Source of the DNA: Auanema rhodensis
Taxonomy: Eukaryota; Nematoda; Chromadorea; Rhabditida; Rhabditidae
DNA length: 64,000 bases
Assembly: GCA_964057225.1 (NCBI GenBank)
Contig: OZ059894.1
Span: forward strand, 8,690,131-8,754,130
Reading direction: 5' to 3'
Both the position numbers and the translations under genes were made by a program. The notes under the pieces were generated by a model that saw only the letters and a program-made list of their open reading frames with translations, searched no databases and had not been told where the DNA came from. Positions 1 to 12,655 of this stretch are shown in pieces. Position 1 is the stretch's first letter. Every line of letters begins with the position of its first letter.

Positions 1-1920
<1,920 letters not shown>

Positions 1921-2527
1921 TTTCACTAAAATGAATTAAAATGTTGGGTGATTCAATTCTTTATATAAGAAAACCGCTAAAGAATTACGAAAGAAAAAGT
2001 TTATGCGACTTGATCATGGAAGTAATACAATCAAAGAGAATTGATTCAGATCTGTGAATTGAAACAGAATTAACTATCCTTATATAATATCAATGAGGCT
2101 TTATAAGTACATATCATTATGGGCGGAGAAATTATAATGGAATTATTATCAGGAATTGAAAAGTCGAAGGAAACAAACAAATGATTGAACAAGTGTAAAA
2201 ATAAACTAGACTGTAGTTGAAAATGTACAACCCGTCTTAACGAATTAAGAGGCGAATCAGTAAGGGTGCGCAACTTGTCTTCTGATCATTCAACTTGGTT
2301 TTCGATAACAAATAGAAGAATAGGGACACTAGGGGTTATTTGTTTTATTGCTTTGTTATTTTTTCGAACGTATCGAAATAAAGTTTCCGTTGGAATTCCA
2401 AAGTATCACAAAGTATAACGAAATATCAATAATGTATTACAAAGTAGCACATTCTTTTAGTATAAGTTGTAACAGCTTAATAAATTAATCAGTATATGAG
2501 GATAAATGACTAAAAATTGGTATAAAA
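1921..2527. other. Intergenic, P450 promoter side
   Basis: AT-rich spacer between the start of the P450 gene and the stop of the zinc-finger gene. The only landmark is a TATATAAG-like stretch at 1962-1969, about 45 nt upstream of the P450 ATG. No coding signal was seen. Confidence 0.5.
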
Positions 2528-3391
2528 CTACTTGACAATATTCACAGTTTTTCCGTTTAAAACTTCTTCCGTTGAGGTATACATTCGAGGTTGGCTTTTG
2601 ATTGTTGCTTCTTCAAGTTGTTCAGGAGTGACAGGAGGTGGATGGAAAAACTTGCATTTCTTTCCTCTCTTACATGAACCTTTTCGAAACTCTCTTAACA
2701 GAAGAGTATGAAAATGATCTTAAATAACAAAATTAAATACTTGCAGTTCTGCTTTGATTTAGTTGAGGCGACTTTTATTTGTTCTGTTAATGGGACATGT
2801 TGGCTAAGTCGCGCATGGTGGACACTTTCTTCACGTTGTTGCTCAGACATAAAAACACTTGATTTCTAAAAAAATTTCATTTGAATTTATTTTAAATACT
2901 TACAATTGTGTTAGAAGTGAAAAGATCGCGAGCACTAGGAAGCATTTTCTTGACAGGGGGTTCTTCTATAAGATGACATTAAAACAATTAACTCATCGTA
3001 AAATGAGAACCTGAATTATAATTTGAATTTCTTTTTCTAGATGACGTTTCATCATCTGAACTATCACTAGCTTCATCTTCATTAAAAAAGAATGATTCAT
3101 TTTTCTGAAATTGACTATAAAATGAAAACTGTTTAGTTTTCACGCACTAATTGAACTACATACATGAACAAATTTTAAGCATAATTAAAAACTATCAGTA
3201 GAAAGATCAGAACTAATGTCATTATGATATCAAAAATAAGCGTGTTAGGCTAATTTAAATTTAATAGAAATGCCCACCTCTGCCGTTGGCTTTAGAGAAG
3301 TTGAGGCACCAGCATCCGCTACTGCAGAACTATCAGAAATCTCATTATCATCTTCATCATCAGAATACGCGGTTAGTAAACTTAGTGACAT
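2528..3391 (-). CDS. Small CCCH-type zinc-finger protein
   Basis: A 186-residue protein from five exons (3278-3391, 3011-3104, 2904-2965, 2741-2865, 2528-2693) whose phases join without a break. The N-terminus is short and acidic (MSLSLLTAYSDDEDDNE), followed by Ser/Asp-rich sequence, a KKMLPSARDLF segment, and near the C-terminus one zinc finger of the form C-x7-C-x5-C-x3-H (NCKEFRKGSCKRGKKCKFFH). Single CCCH fingers of this kind usually bind RNA; nuclear RNA processing is a reasonable guess but not shown. An acceptor-like TTTTCAG lies 5 nt before the ATG. The gene is head-to-head with exportin-7, 293 bp apart, so the two may share a promoter. I do not recognise a specific orthologue. Confidence 0.85.
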
Positions 3392-3405
3392 TCACACTGA
3401 AAACA
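3392..3405 (-). promoter_or_regulatory. Putative spliced-leader trans-splice acceptor
   Basis: Read on the minus strand, the bases before the zinc-finger ATG are TTTTCAG then TGTGA then ATG. This matches the nematode acceptor consensus with no usable upstream exon, so the mRNA probably receives a spliced leader here. Confidence 0.45.
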
Positions 3406-3684
3406 AATACTAGTCATTATTTGCTCCATGTTATGCTAATTTAACACTGAAGTTTTGAATTTACTGTGGTGCAGTAGAAGGTAGTGAGATATTAAACGAA
3501 GATTTGCGTCCCGTTTTTTGAAATTTTGTAAGGTTCAAAATTCGAGTTAGCTATTCAAACTACACTATTTGACAGCTTTTTTCACATATCATTAAATTCT
3601 AATACACATTTTCAAAAAAATGAGATTCTTACAGATTCGTCTTCGGTAGGAGCCGCTTTTCGATCTGCTCCGTGACCAGTAATT
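3392..3684. promoter_or_regulatory. Divergent intergenic region, zinc finger / exportin-7
   Basis: The 293-bp gap between two divergently transcribed genes must hold both promoters. It is AT-rich and no particular factor site stands out. Confidence 0.5.
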
Positions 3685-6600
3685 ATGTCAGAACTTGAGG
3701 TAAACATTTATTGACTGATGACATCGAGGTTAAAAATCGGAATTAAAGGCATTAAATGGGCTGTGCCAACAGCTCTATATGGCTACTGACCAAACTGTGC
3801 GTTTACAAGCTGAACAGAATCTTGCCGAGTTAATTGAATCACCAGAATGCCTGCGCCGGTGCATGCTGCTCTTAGAGAATGGACAGGTGTTTATTCGTAA
3901 TAGACGAGTTTTGCTAATCTTTACTTCAGGTTCCATACGGTCCTTTAGTTGCTAGTACGGCTTTAATGAAATTATTAAATTCTAAAACTGGAATGTCTGC
4001 TGAACAAAAATTAGATTTAAGTATGTCTCTCTCTAAGCATGTACCTTCAGGTTAGCCCATTTTAGGTAGATACATTTTAAATATGCTAGGCTCTCGTAGC
4101 CCTTCTCTCCCCTCATATGTTGTTACTTCTCTTTGTCAACTATTTGCAAGAATCACGAAACAAGAATGGACTTATTCAATTTCTGAAAAGTCCTTTCCTT
4201 TCCGGGAACCAATAAATGCTATTCTGACAACAATTGATGAGGTTTGAACATTTAGGTGATAACAACTATAATATATTTAGAATAACATCCCTGAAAGCTT
4301 GTTAGCCGCTCAAGTGCTGTCTCTCCTTGTTGTAGATATGAATTCCGTAAGGATTTATATAATATTTGCTTCCCTAAATGCATGTTTTCTAGAATGCTGG
4401 TATGGAATCAATGCATAAACACCGTAAAAGCATGAGCCAGTTCCGTGATGGGCCTCTTTTGGAAATATTCCAGATTGCTGTGAAATTCTTAGAAAATACT
4501 GGTACAAGATCCAACATACCATCCTCGCTGGTCTGTTACAATATTTTTTTATCTTGTTATCTTGTTATCTTTGATCTTAAGTTACCATTAATTGATGCTG
4601 TTTTGGAATTGTGTCTGAACACATTACTGTTTGATTTTGTTGGAAGTTTATCTGATGAAACAAGTGAAGAAAATTTCAATGTTCAAGCTCCTACGGCCTG
4701 GAGGGATTGTATGTGACTTTGTGGATATATCAAAAACTTCATGTTTCAGGTTTCATCGATGGAAAAGTTGTCACTCTTGTATTCCAACTTTACCAAAATC
4801 TTCCTAATAATTCAACTGAAAAGGTTTTCGTATTGTGTTTTCTTCTGTTCTCTTTATTTAATTTTCTTCTTTTCTTTAAGATTTTGCATATAATTGTGCA
4901 ACTTACAAGTATTCGACGAACATTATTCAATGCTCCTGAAAGACAAGCCTATCTTTCAAAGATTATTGTCGGAGTCAAGATGGTTCTTGAGAATCCTAAT
5001 AAATTGAATGACCAGGTTCGAGTATTTGATTTATATTTCAATATATAGAATGATTTCAGGGAGCCTTCCATGAATTTAGTCGCCTTATAGCCAGATTGAA
5101 AACAAATTATCAACTATTGGAATTGATAAAAATTGAGGAATATCCTCTTATGATGAGATTGTTAGCAGGTTTTACTGTGGAAAGCTTAGGAGTTCGTTAT
5201 AAGCACTATTGAGATCTATAATATATATTATTCAAGCTTATGGAATTTTCTGCTAACAGTACCTATTTTCTGCTGACTTTTTGGCAAAGGATGGTAACAT
5301 CAGTTCCGTATGTCCGTAGTAGTGATGACCACTTGCTCAATGTCTATTGTCCTGAAATATTTTCTGCTTTTGTTGAGAGTCGCTTGCAGAACGTAGAACG
5401 AGTAGTCCGGTTTGTAAAATACTATTATGATCGTATAACGTATTCCTTCTAGGGAAGGAGCCGACGATCCTTTAGCGGATCAAGGTGCAACAATTCAAGT
5501 ATTAGAACTTTTAGCTGTAATTTGCCGATGTGAGTACGAGAAAAATTATAGACTTCTAGCCCACCATTTCGACGAAAACTATCGAACTCTGGAAACAACT
5601 ACTCCAACATCTGTAAGTGATTCATTCCGTATTATATTAGAAACTTCTATTGTAGAATTTCATGGGTTATCGAATTGCCGAAGGAAGACTAGTTTGGGTA
5701 ATCACACTTATTGGAACTGCTGTGTTTTCCAAAACAACAGTTACTCATTGCGAAGACCAGGATAAGATGGATGGTGATTTAGTTCAAAGGTTCATTTGCT
5801 TGTAAGATTAAGTGATAATCCCGCTTCCTTCAGATGTTTAAAATACATGCAAGTCAACGATCAGCGATTATTCCCTACGTCATTAAACGAAAACCCAACT
5901 AATGGAAATGTGCGATTAGAGGTCTCTTTCATACATGTTTTGGAAAACTTCAGAAAAGCATATATCATGGAACAGGTGCACATTTTAATTTTATTTGAAA
6001 TGTATGAATATGAATACGAATGTCTTAGGTGGCTCGTACCACCTCAGTATATCAAAACCTGGCGAATGTTGGAGTTTCTGATGAAACCGAAATGCTCGGA
6101 GTAATTGTTGGGAAAATGTTAGTTACTTCTTTATGAAATAATTGTAAATTCCATTTTTAGTTTAACTAATATCAAATTATGGCCAATGAATAATGATATT
6201 TTGGATTTATCTTTATCATTGCTCAAAGAATTATCTCTGGGATATACTGCGGTTAGAAAATTATTTCGTCTTCCTGACATTCAATTATTACTCAACAATC
6301 ATACTGTAAGTATTGTAGCTGTATTGTATCTTAATTTTGATATTATTTGAGTCTGAACATTTTGCATTCCTTGGACCATCTGTTAGCTTTGCAACTATGA
6401 AGAGCAGAACTATTTTCTATGAAGCGCTCACAAGATTACTTGCTGTTGATCTTAATGATGATGATCAGACTTTCCAACAGTTTATGGTTCCTTTAACAGG
6501 TAATAAGCATTGTCTATTGTTTTTTATGTGTTATTCTTTACTTGCAGAAACAGTTAAAGGAATTTGCAGTGTTCTCAACGGAGGATCCAGTGGTGTAAAT

Positions 6601-8185
6601 GTAGATCAACTTCAGGTATTTTGTTTTATCCACAATATTAATTTCCATTGTGATATTAAGAGAGTTATTGTGGGGCTGTTTCGAGATCTAAGGGGAATTG
6701 CGGTTGCTTGTGCCACAAAAAATCAATTCCAACTTTTGTTTGACTGGATGTATGCATGTTTATAAGCTCTTGAAAATTTAAATAGTGTTATAGGTATCCT
6801 GAAGTTTTCGAGATTATGGGCAAATGTGTTGAAGAGTGGACTGATAATCCAGATGTGCCATTTTCAAATTTCAGTGAACACTAATCAATTATTACTTTCA
6901 GATTTCCATTCCTTTGTTTAGACTTCTCTGTGAGCTTCTTCTCAATAGACAACAGAGACTTAAGTTTGAGATGAATAGCTGTTCAGCTGTGTTGTTATTC
7001 AAAGAGTGTTCTAAACTTGTTACTAGCTTTGGTAATGTGCAACTCTTTGTTTCTTTCAATTATAGCTTTTAGGAAATCGTTTTCTTAATCTTCCTACTAA
7101 TGTTCCAAAAGAAGATATGTACAAGAAAAGATTTAAAACTACAGCTATTATATTCCAATGCTTGAAGCATGCTATGGTCGGAGGATATATCCCTTTTGGT
7201 TTATTTCGTATTACTTAAGTTTAAACTAATATTTTATTCAAGGCGTATTTTATCTTTATGGTGACTCTTGTCTTCAAAATGTTCTGGATATGTTCATGAA
7301 ATTATTCTTGCGGATTCCGGAGGAAGATTTCCTGGTATACATATCTATTTTATTTTATATTAATTTTAAAAATTTTAGGGATATACTAAATTAGCTCAAG
7401 CTTATTACGCTCTGCTTGAAAATGTAGTTCATGACAACATGGCTTTCATGTCCAATTTGGAACCTACAACGTTTGCTGCTGTTTTGAGGTCTATTCAAAG
7501 CGGCCTCATCGCTTTAGGTTGAGAAAATACAATTATTATTTTTATCATTACATTTCAGATACAACTGTTATGACATCGGCTTGTTCAGCTTTAGATAATA
7601 TTTTGAATTATTTATTCAAAAGGATCACCGGCACTGGCCCTATTGTGGTAAATGTAGGATCTCAACCTGAGGGAAATCAATGTCTTATTGCTGTTGAACA
7701 GCACCCTCAGACTCTCGCCGAGGTTGTTTTCATAGTTAATGAATTTTTCGTATGTATTAATTTCGTAGATCCTTAATTGCATTATGCAATCTTTGATGAT
7801 GTGTGAAATTAGGTGTCAATGGAGCATGTCGAGACCATTGCTAGGTCTTATACTTCTTCAAGAAGAAGTTTTTCAAAATTTCAAGCGTGAAGTAATTCAA
7901 AGGCAACCTACCGAACGTCAACGCTTTTTGGAAACAGTATGTACATCTATATTGTTTTATTCATATGATTTATATTAAGCTTTTTGATAATCTTATGGTA
8001 GGAATTGAAAGAAACCTTTCGATAAAAAATAAAGATCAGTTCACTCAGAATATTCAGAAGTAAGCTCTTTTTCAATTTCTTTCTAGGATCACTCGATTAT
8101 TTTTAGATTTCGTCGTGAACTTGGGGAAGTTGCTAAAGGCAACGATATCACCTCTGCTTCCTCTAATAACAACGACATGTGCTAG
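3685..8185 (+). CDS. Exportin-7 / RanBP16 orthologue (importin-beta family nuclear transport receptor)
   Basis: RanGTP-dependent nuclear transport receptor that shuttles cargo through nuclear pores. Twenty-eight exons, from 3685-3699 and 3749-3886 through 7980-8059 and 8107-8185, total 3279 nt (1092 residues), close to the 1087 of human XPO7. Similarity to XPO7 runs end to end: [11 protein letters not shown] near the N-terminus, [21 protein letters not shown], the block around [24 protein letters not shown], and [14 protein letters not shown] near the C-terminus, ending in [21 protein letters not shown]-like helical repeats fill the protein. Nearly all introns are 40-60 nt with GT-AG ends. 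The start follows from the short first exon MSELE, which splices onto the conserved N-terminus. The long 3' region reaches a possible AATAAA at 8732. Confidence 0.97.
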
Positions 8186-8731
8186 TTGTAGCTTCGTGTA
8201 GCTCCTATATAAAAGATATGTACAGCTCAATATTGTTGATACGTGTGAACTTGTGTTCTGTACTACATCCCAAGTTTTGTGATATCACTTTTGAGGATTT
8301 CTACTTGAATATACGGTAGACGTTTTCTCTGTTCTTCCATTTACACCCTGCCTCAATATTATGCTTCACTGTGATTCATTTTCTACGGGGTAGCATGAGG
8401 TTTTTCCTGTATAAGTACGTTCCTATTTTCTCAAGTTTTCATTTTTTTTCCTACTTGAAAATCGTGTAAGCCTGTGCCCTTCTTCAAAGTTACATATATC
8501 TTTATTTATTAGCTCTTACATATTACGAGTAGTATGCATCATCTGTTATTTATGTAAACATTTTTTTTTCTCTGCCGCGCTCTGTTTCCAACCTTTGAAA
8601 GTTTTGAAAATGTTTTTCTGTTATCATTGCTCTGATATTCCACCTTTAATGCATGGCTTCGTCTTCAATACTTGCTGTTATGAATGTATAGTATTTCGTC
8701 GGGTTAATAATGTTCAGAATACCAACAGAGT

Positions 8732-8737
8732 AATAAA
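8732..8737 (+). terminator. Possible polyadenylation signal of exportin-7
   Basis: AATAAA about 550 nt after the exportin-7 stop codon. A long 3' UTR for a nematode, but no closer canonical hexamer was noticed. Confidence 0.35.
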
Positions 8738-8811
8738 GCTTAACCAAATGACTAATTAGAAACACATAGCAAGTTCAAAAGTAGTTTAATTTTAAAAGTT
8801 CTATATAAGTT

Positions 8812-8854
<43 letters not shown>

Positions 8855-9483
8855 TAATCAAAAATCATGCCGTTAATATTGAATGTTTACATTATTTTTT
8901 GATGGAAAAATCAAGAATGGATCGATCCAATAAAATTTTTAATCAAAATGAGCTTACCTATATTACTTCACTTTTGAATATCGAAAGGGAATAGAGTTAA
9001 TATTCTCTAACTTTCATATAGCGATCGTGTCTCTCTGAGGCACTTGGGTGGTAACGCATTCGAACTTGGTAACGTCATTTCAAAACCGAGCTAGAGTTTT
9101 CTTCTCTAGTTTAAGAACGGACTCCCTGGTATTGGTTGATCCAGAGATAGGGACGTTGTTTCAGTAAAGTATCGCGGTTTCTGTGGTATCTCGTGCTTTT
9201 GAAATGGCCCTTGAACAACCAAGGGAGGCAATCAAGCTATAGCAAACTGTACCGATATCCGCATCAGGTCTCTAAGGTGAACAGCCTCTAGTCGATAGAA
9301 TAATATAGGTAAGGGAAGTCGGCAAATTAGATCCGTAACTTTGGGAAAAGAATTGGCTCTAGTGGTTAGAATAGTTGGCTTAAACTTACAACTATGTGTA
9401 TAAAAGACTTTTATTGAGTTGTCACATCAATCTGATAACATTTTCTATTGAAATGAAACCATAGTTCGGAAAGACCAATATTG
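8738..9483. other. Intergenic with possible repeat remnants
   Basis: No gene seen. After a (TA)n run, 9000-9400 has noticeably higher GC than its surroundings and mixed sequence, ending where the duplicated GT92 unit begins. It may be an old mobile-element remnant, but no terminal repeats or protein remnant were found. Confidence 0.35.
8812..8852. repeat. (TA)n microsatellite
   Basis: About 40 bp of nearly pure TA dinucleotides. Confidence 0.9.
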
Positions 9484-12461
9484 TGTACACGTAATCCTTT
9501 TTATCTGTAACTGATAACTTTCGTACTTTTGGATAATGTTCAAAACATCATATAAAGACATTAGCATCTGATAATAATAGGTCTTTTGGAATTATATTGA
9601 ATCACAAGTTGACGTCATAGCAATTTTACTCTACTTCTATATTCCTATAGATATTTAACTCTCAAATTTTCTCTTATAGATAAAATTTAAAAAACTACGT
9701 TTTCTTTTTTTACAAATATATTTTTCTTTTATAAAATTTCTAAAGAACACATTTATGCTCATATTTGATGAAATTGATTTTATGTAAGCTAGATGTTTAG
9801 ATAATTCTTATTATTCATAGTAATATTTATACGAAGAAAATCATGAGAATAACATTATTACGAACAGCAAAATTCTTAGTATTCGTTGGATTCTGCGTGT
9901 TAACACTAATAACTAATAACAGGTAAATTTCTGATAGAATCGTTATTGAGCATCAATAACGTTTAACTAGCTTTAATTCAGCACATCGATAATAAATATT
10001 GAATAAGTTTCTTCTAGTGCTATCAGACAAATATATTTTCAAAAAATTGATGTACTAAGCTTTTTGTTCTACAATGTATGACAGTAATGATATTGGCAAA
10101 CATTTCTTGTACAACTATGATAATTGTAAAAGCAATCATACAAGATTTAATGGATTGCTTATCACAAATTTGCATGTGTTTCTGGTATATTCGTATCAGA
10201 ACATTCGAATTGTAAGTGTATTCGAATTCAGAATTTTAAAAAAATTTGTATTTTGAATAGAATCTATGTCGAATCGATTACGGTTCAACAACTAGCCTCT
10301 TAAATGAAATGAAAATATTAGTTCTTTAAATAATCAATTAGAAGTTATATTTCAGAATTAAGGAACGTAATGAAGGAATAAAAAGAGCTGTAAACCCAAG
10401 AAGTAGTACAAATGTTCAAATTTGGTCGTTAAGTCCTGAACTACATGTTGTTTCTGTTGTGAAGGATGGTCGAAATGGTGATTCATTTTTTGAGAAATTG
10501 ATACGCACAAGATAAATTAATATTATATTATCATATCTTCATTTTCAGGAAATATGGGGTATCCATTTGTTCGTCTACTAGTAATGGCAACAACTGATAA
10601 ACCAAAAACTATGTGTAGATTCCCCAGCGGTGTACAAGTATCAGATATTCAAGAACATTCCCTCACAACTAATTTTTGAATTCAGACCGTTGGAAGTTAC
10701 TATGAATTTTCTGAAAATCATATGCAACGATATGGTACTTATTACATTAGCTGTGAAATTCCGAAGAATGATAATATGAGTAATGTAAATTGGATAGAAG
10801 TATGATTATAGTATTGTTTTTCTGATTTGATGATTGAAACGTTTAGGTCACGACAAATGCAACAGCAGGGTGGCACATGTTTCCCATTTCTTATAATTTG
10901 TTAAGCAATTACGATAATCAGAAGTTTGAAAACGAATATTCAATTTGTGTTCCAACATTGTTTGGAGATTCATATACAGCAGAACGGTTTGTTGAAGTAA
11001 ATTAACATGACTTTGAAGAGAATTCACAGTTTTTGTTTATAGTTTGCTGAATTTAACAAGATTCTAGGCGCGGATAAAATAATTCTATACTTAGTACCTA
11101 ATACAACTTCAAATAATTTGAAGAAAACCTTCAAACATTATACAGACGAGGGGTATGGTTGTTTATAAGATAAAAATATAAGATAATAATATATTTAATT
11201 AAGACTACTAGAAATTCGAAATATCAAACTTCCAATTGATGATGGAATTATTTGGTATCATGCTCAGTTAATAACAGTTACAGGTTCTTCCTGTCGTATT
11301 GCACAAATGAATTTTTAATCATTTACAATTAGATTGTCTGCTGCGAAATACGGGTATCAGTCGATATGTATCGTTTAACGATTTAGATGAATTTATGGTT
11401 CCAATGAATACGGTAGATAATCTATATTTGTCATTCTTATCTCCAAAATTTAAGACATCTGTGCCGCAATATTTGAACAAAGTTCTAATTGGAAATACAG
11501 CTTCATTACGTGTTCAGACTAATTATGTTAACATGAAGTATATTTTAATTCAAAGTAAAAGCTTGTATAATCTAAAATTTCAGAGATAAGCGTGCACCAA
11601 TTGTGAAAAGAAATTCATTTTCCTTGCCAATGCTCGATAAACTGCTCACGAAATGCGTCCTACGTCCTGAGATGGTTTTCGAGCAGGTTTTACAATTCCG
11701 TCTTCGTTTTCATACGTTATGCAACTTCAGGGAATTCACCATACTAGTCGAGTCATTCAAGATCATTTCCAAGCTATTTCTGGTAATTCAGACGAACTTC
11801 GTCTGTTTCACTTTAAACCTAAGCATGGAAGTAAACCTGATAATTTCCTCATCAAATCGTATGGAGAAACACTACAAAGCAATTATGATGAAGTACTTCA
11901 ACGTCTTCAATTAGGAACTTCTAAGTCATAGGTAGTTTTTTGAATTTTTTTCTAATCTTGATCTCCATATATAATATTGTTTAAGTTTCAAAATTAAAGT
12001 ATCAGGGTTTTTGCAAAAAGTTGTAGTAAAGCTAGATCAGGAAGAGAATGATTGGGGGTAGAGAGAAGCTTGGTCGAATGACCAAATACATTTGTAAATC
12101 AAAGTTAGACCATAATTCTTTGTAACAAAAAAAAAAAGAAATTTAAGCAAACCACGTATTTTTCATATAATTTGATTAAACTGATGTGATGCATATTGAG
12201 AATATCATGAAGTCCAGCAGTGCAGAGCTGATTCATGAGCTTTTAGTTTTTTAGTTGTGTATTTAGTGTTGAATAGTATCATGCTGGCCCTTTGTACATT
12301 GATTTGAAGTTGAAAAGATGTTAAAACAATCTTTTTTTTCATTTTTAAGATAGAATATGAACTCGTTTTTGAATGATTTCAATATGTTTGTATATATTTT
12401 GTATTTCTATCTAAAGGTGTATGCAAATAAAGTTTTGGAAATTGAATAAAAAAATTTATTT
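9484..12461 (+). repeat. Tandem duplication, unit A
   Basis: A 2978-bp segment repeated at a constant offset of 3172 bp as 12656-15633. The few differences seen are one substitution before the gene (9535 region, TATAAAG versus TACAAAG) and single-base length changes in a T run and an A run in the 3' region. Exon translations are identical. The unit contains the whole GT92 gene with roughly 360 bp of upstream and 530 bp of downstream sequence. Confidence 0.97.
9843..11931 (+). CDS. GT92 (DUF23) family glycosyltransferase, copy A
   Basis: Type II membrane glycosyltransferase of CAZy family GT92; characterised nematode members add galactose to fucose on N-glycans in the Golgi. Exons: 9843-9922, 10085-10211, 10342-10477, 10549-10637, 10686-10799, 10847-10996, 11043-11152, 11204-11283, 11333-11537, 11584-11686 and 11731-11931, giving 464 residues. 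Residues 1-26 form a short basic end plus hydrophobic anchor. Family blocks are CVPTLFGD (about 216-223), then FAEFNKILGADKIILY, then RYVSFNDLDEFMVP (about 306-319, with the acidic DLDE expected to hold metal and nucleotide sugar), and LRPEMVFEQGIHH (about 390-402). From exon 3 on, the model is firm. The boundaries of exon 2 and the exon 3 acceptor were chosen to keep frame and are less certain. The substrate cannot be told from sequence. Confidence 0.92.
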
Positions 12462-12655
12462 CTTCTTTCTTAATCATCTTTCTTAATGTAATTCTTATAT
12501 TGTATTTTATTGTAATCTGATAATGAATTCTTTTCCCTTTAAACATTTTGTCTTAATAAGGAAATCGGTGCGTTCGTGTCTGCCTACCTAAGGAACATGG
12601 TAGAAGTACATATATCTTCTGACCATGAAACGACGGGAAGAGTTATTATGTAACT
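12462..12655. other. Spacer between the two GT92 units
   Basis: 194 bp unique to this place, with no match to the sequence before unit A or after unit B. It holds no gene. Confidence 0.7.

Noticed and set aside
7723-7768. Read-through of exportin-7 exon 25 into VVFIVNEFF
   Set aside because: Splicing at GCCGAG with acceptor TTTCGTAG restores the exact spacing to QWSMSRP seen in human exportin-7, so this segment is an intron.
9040-9080. GTTCGAATGCG on the minus strand, like a tRNA B box
   Set aside because: No A box at the right distance and orientation, and no cloverleaf can be folded.
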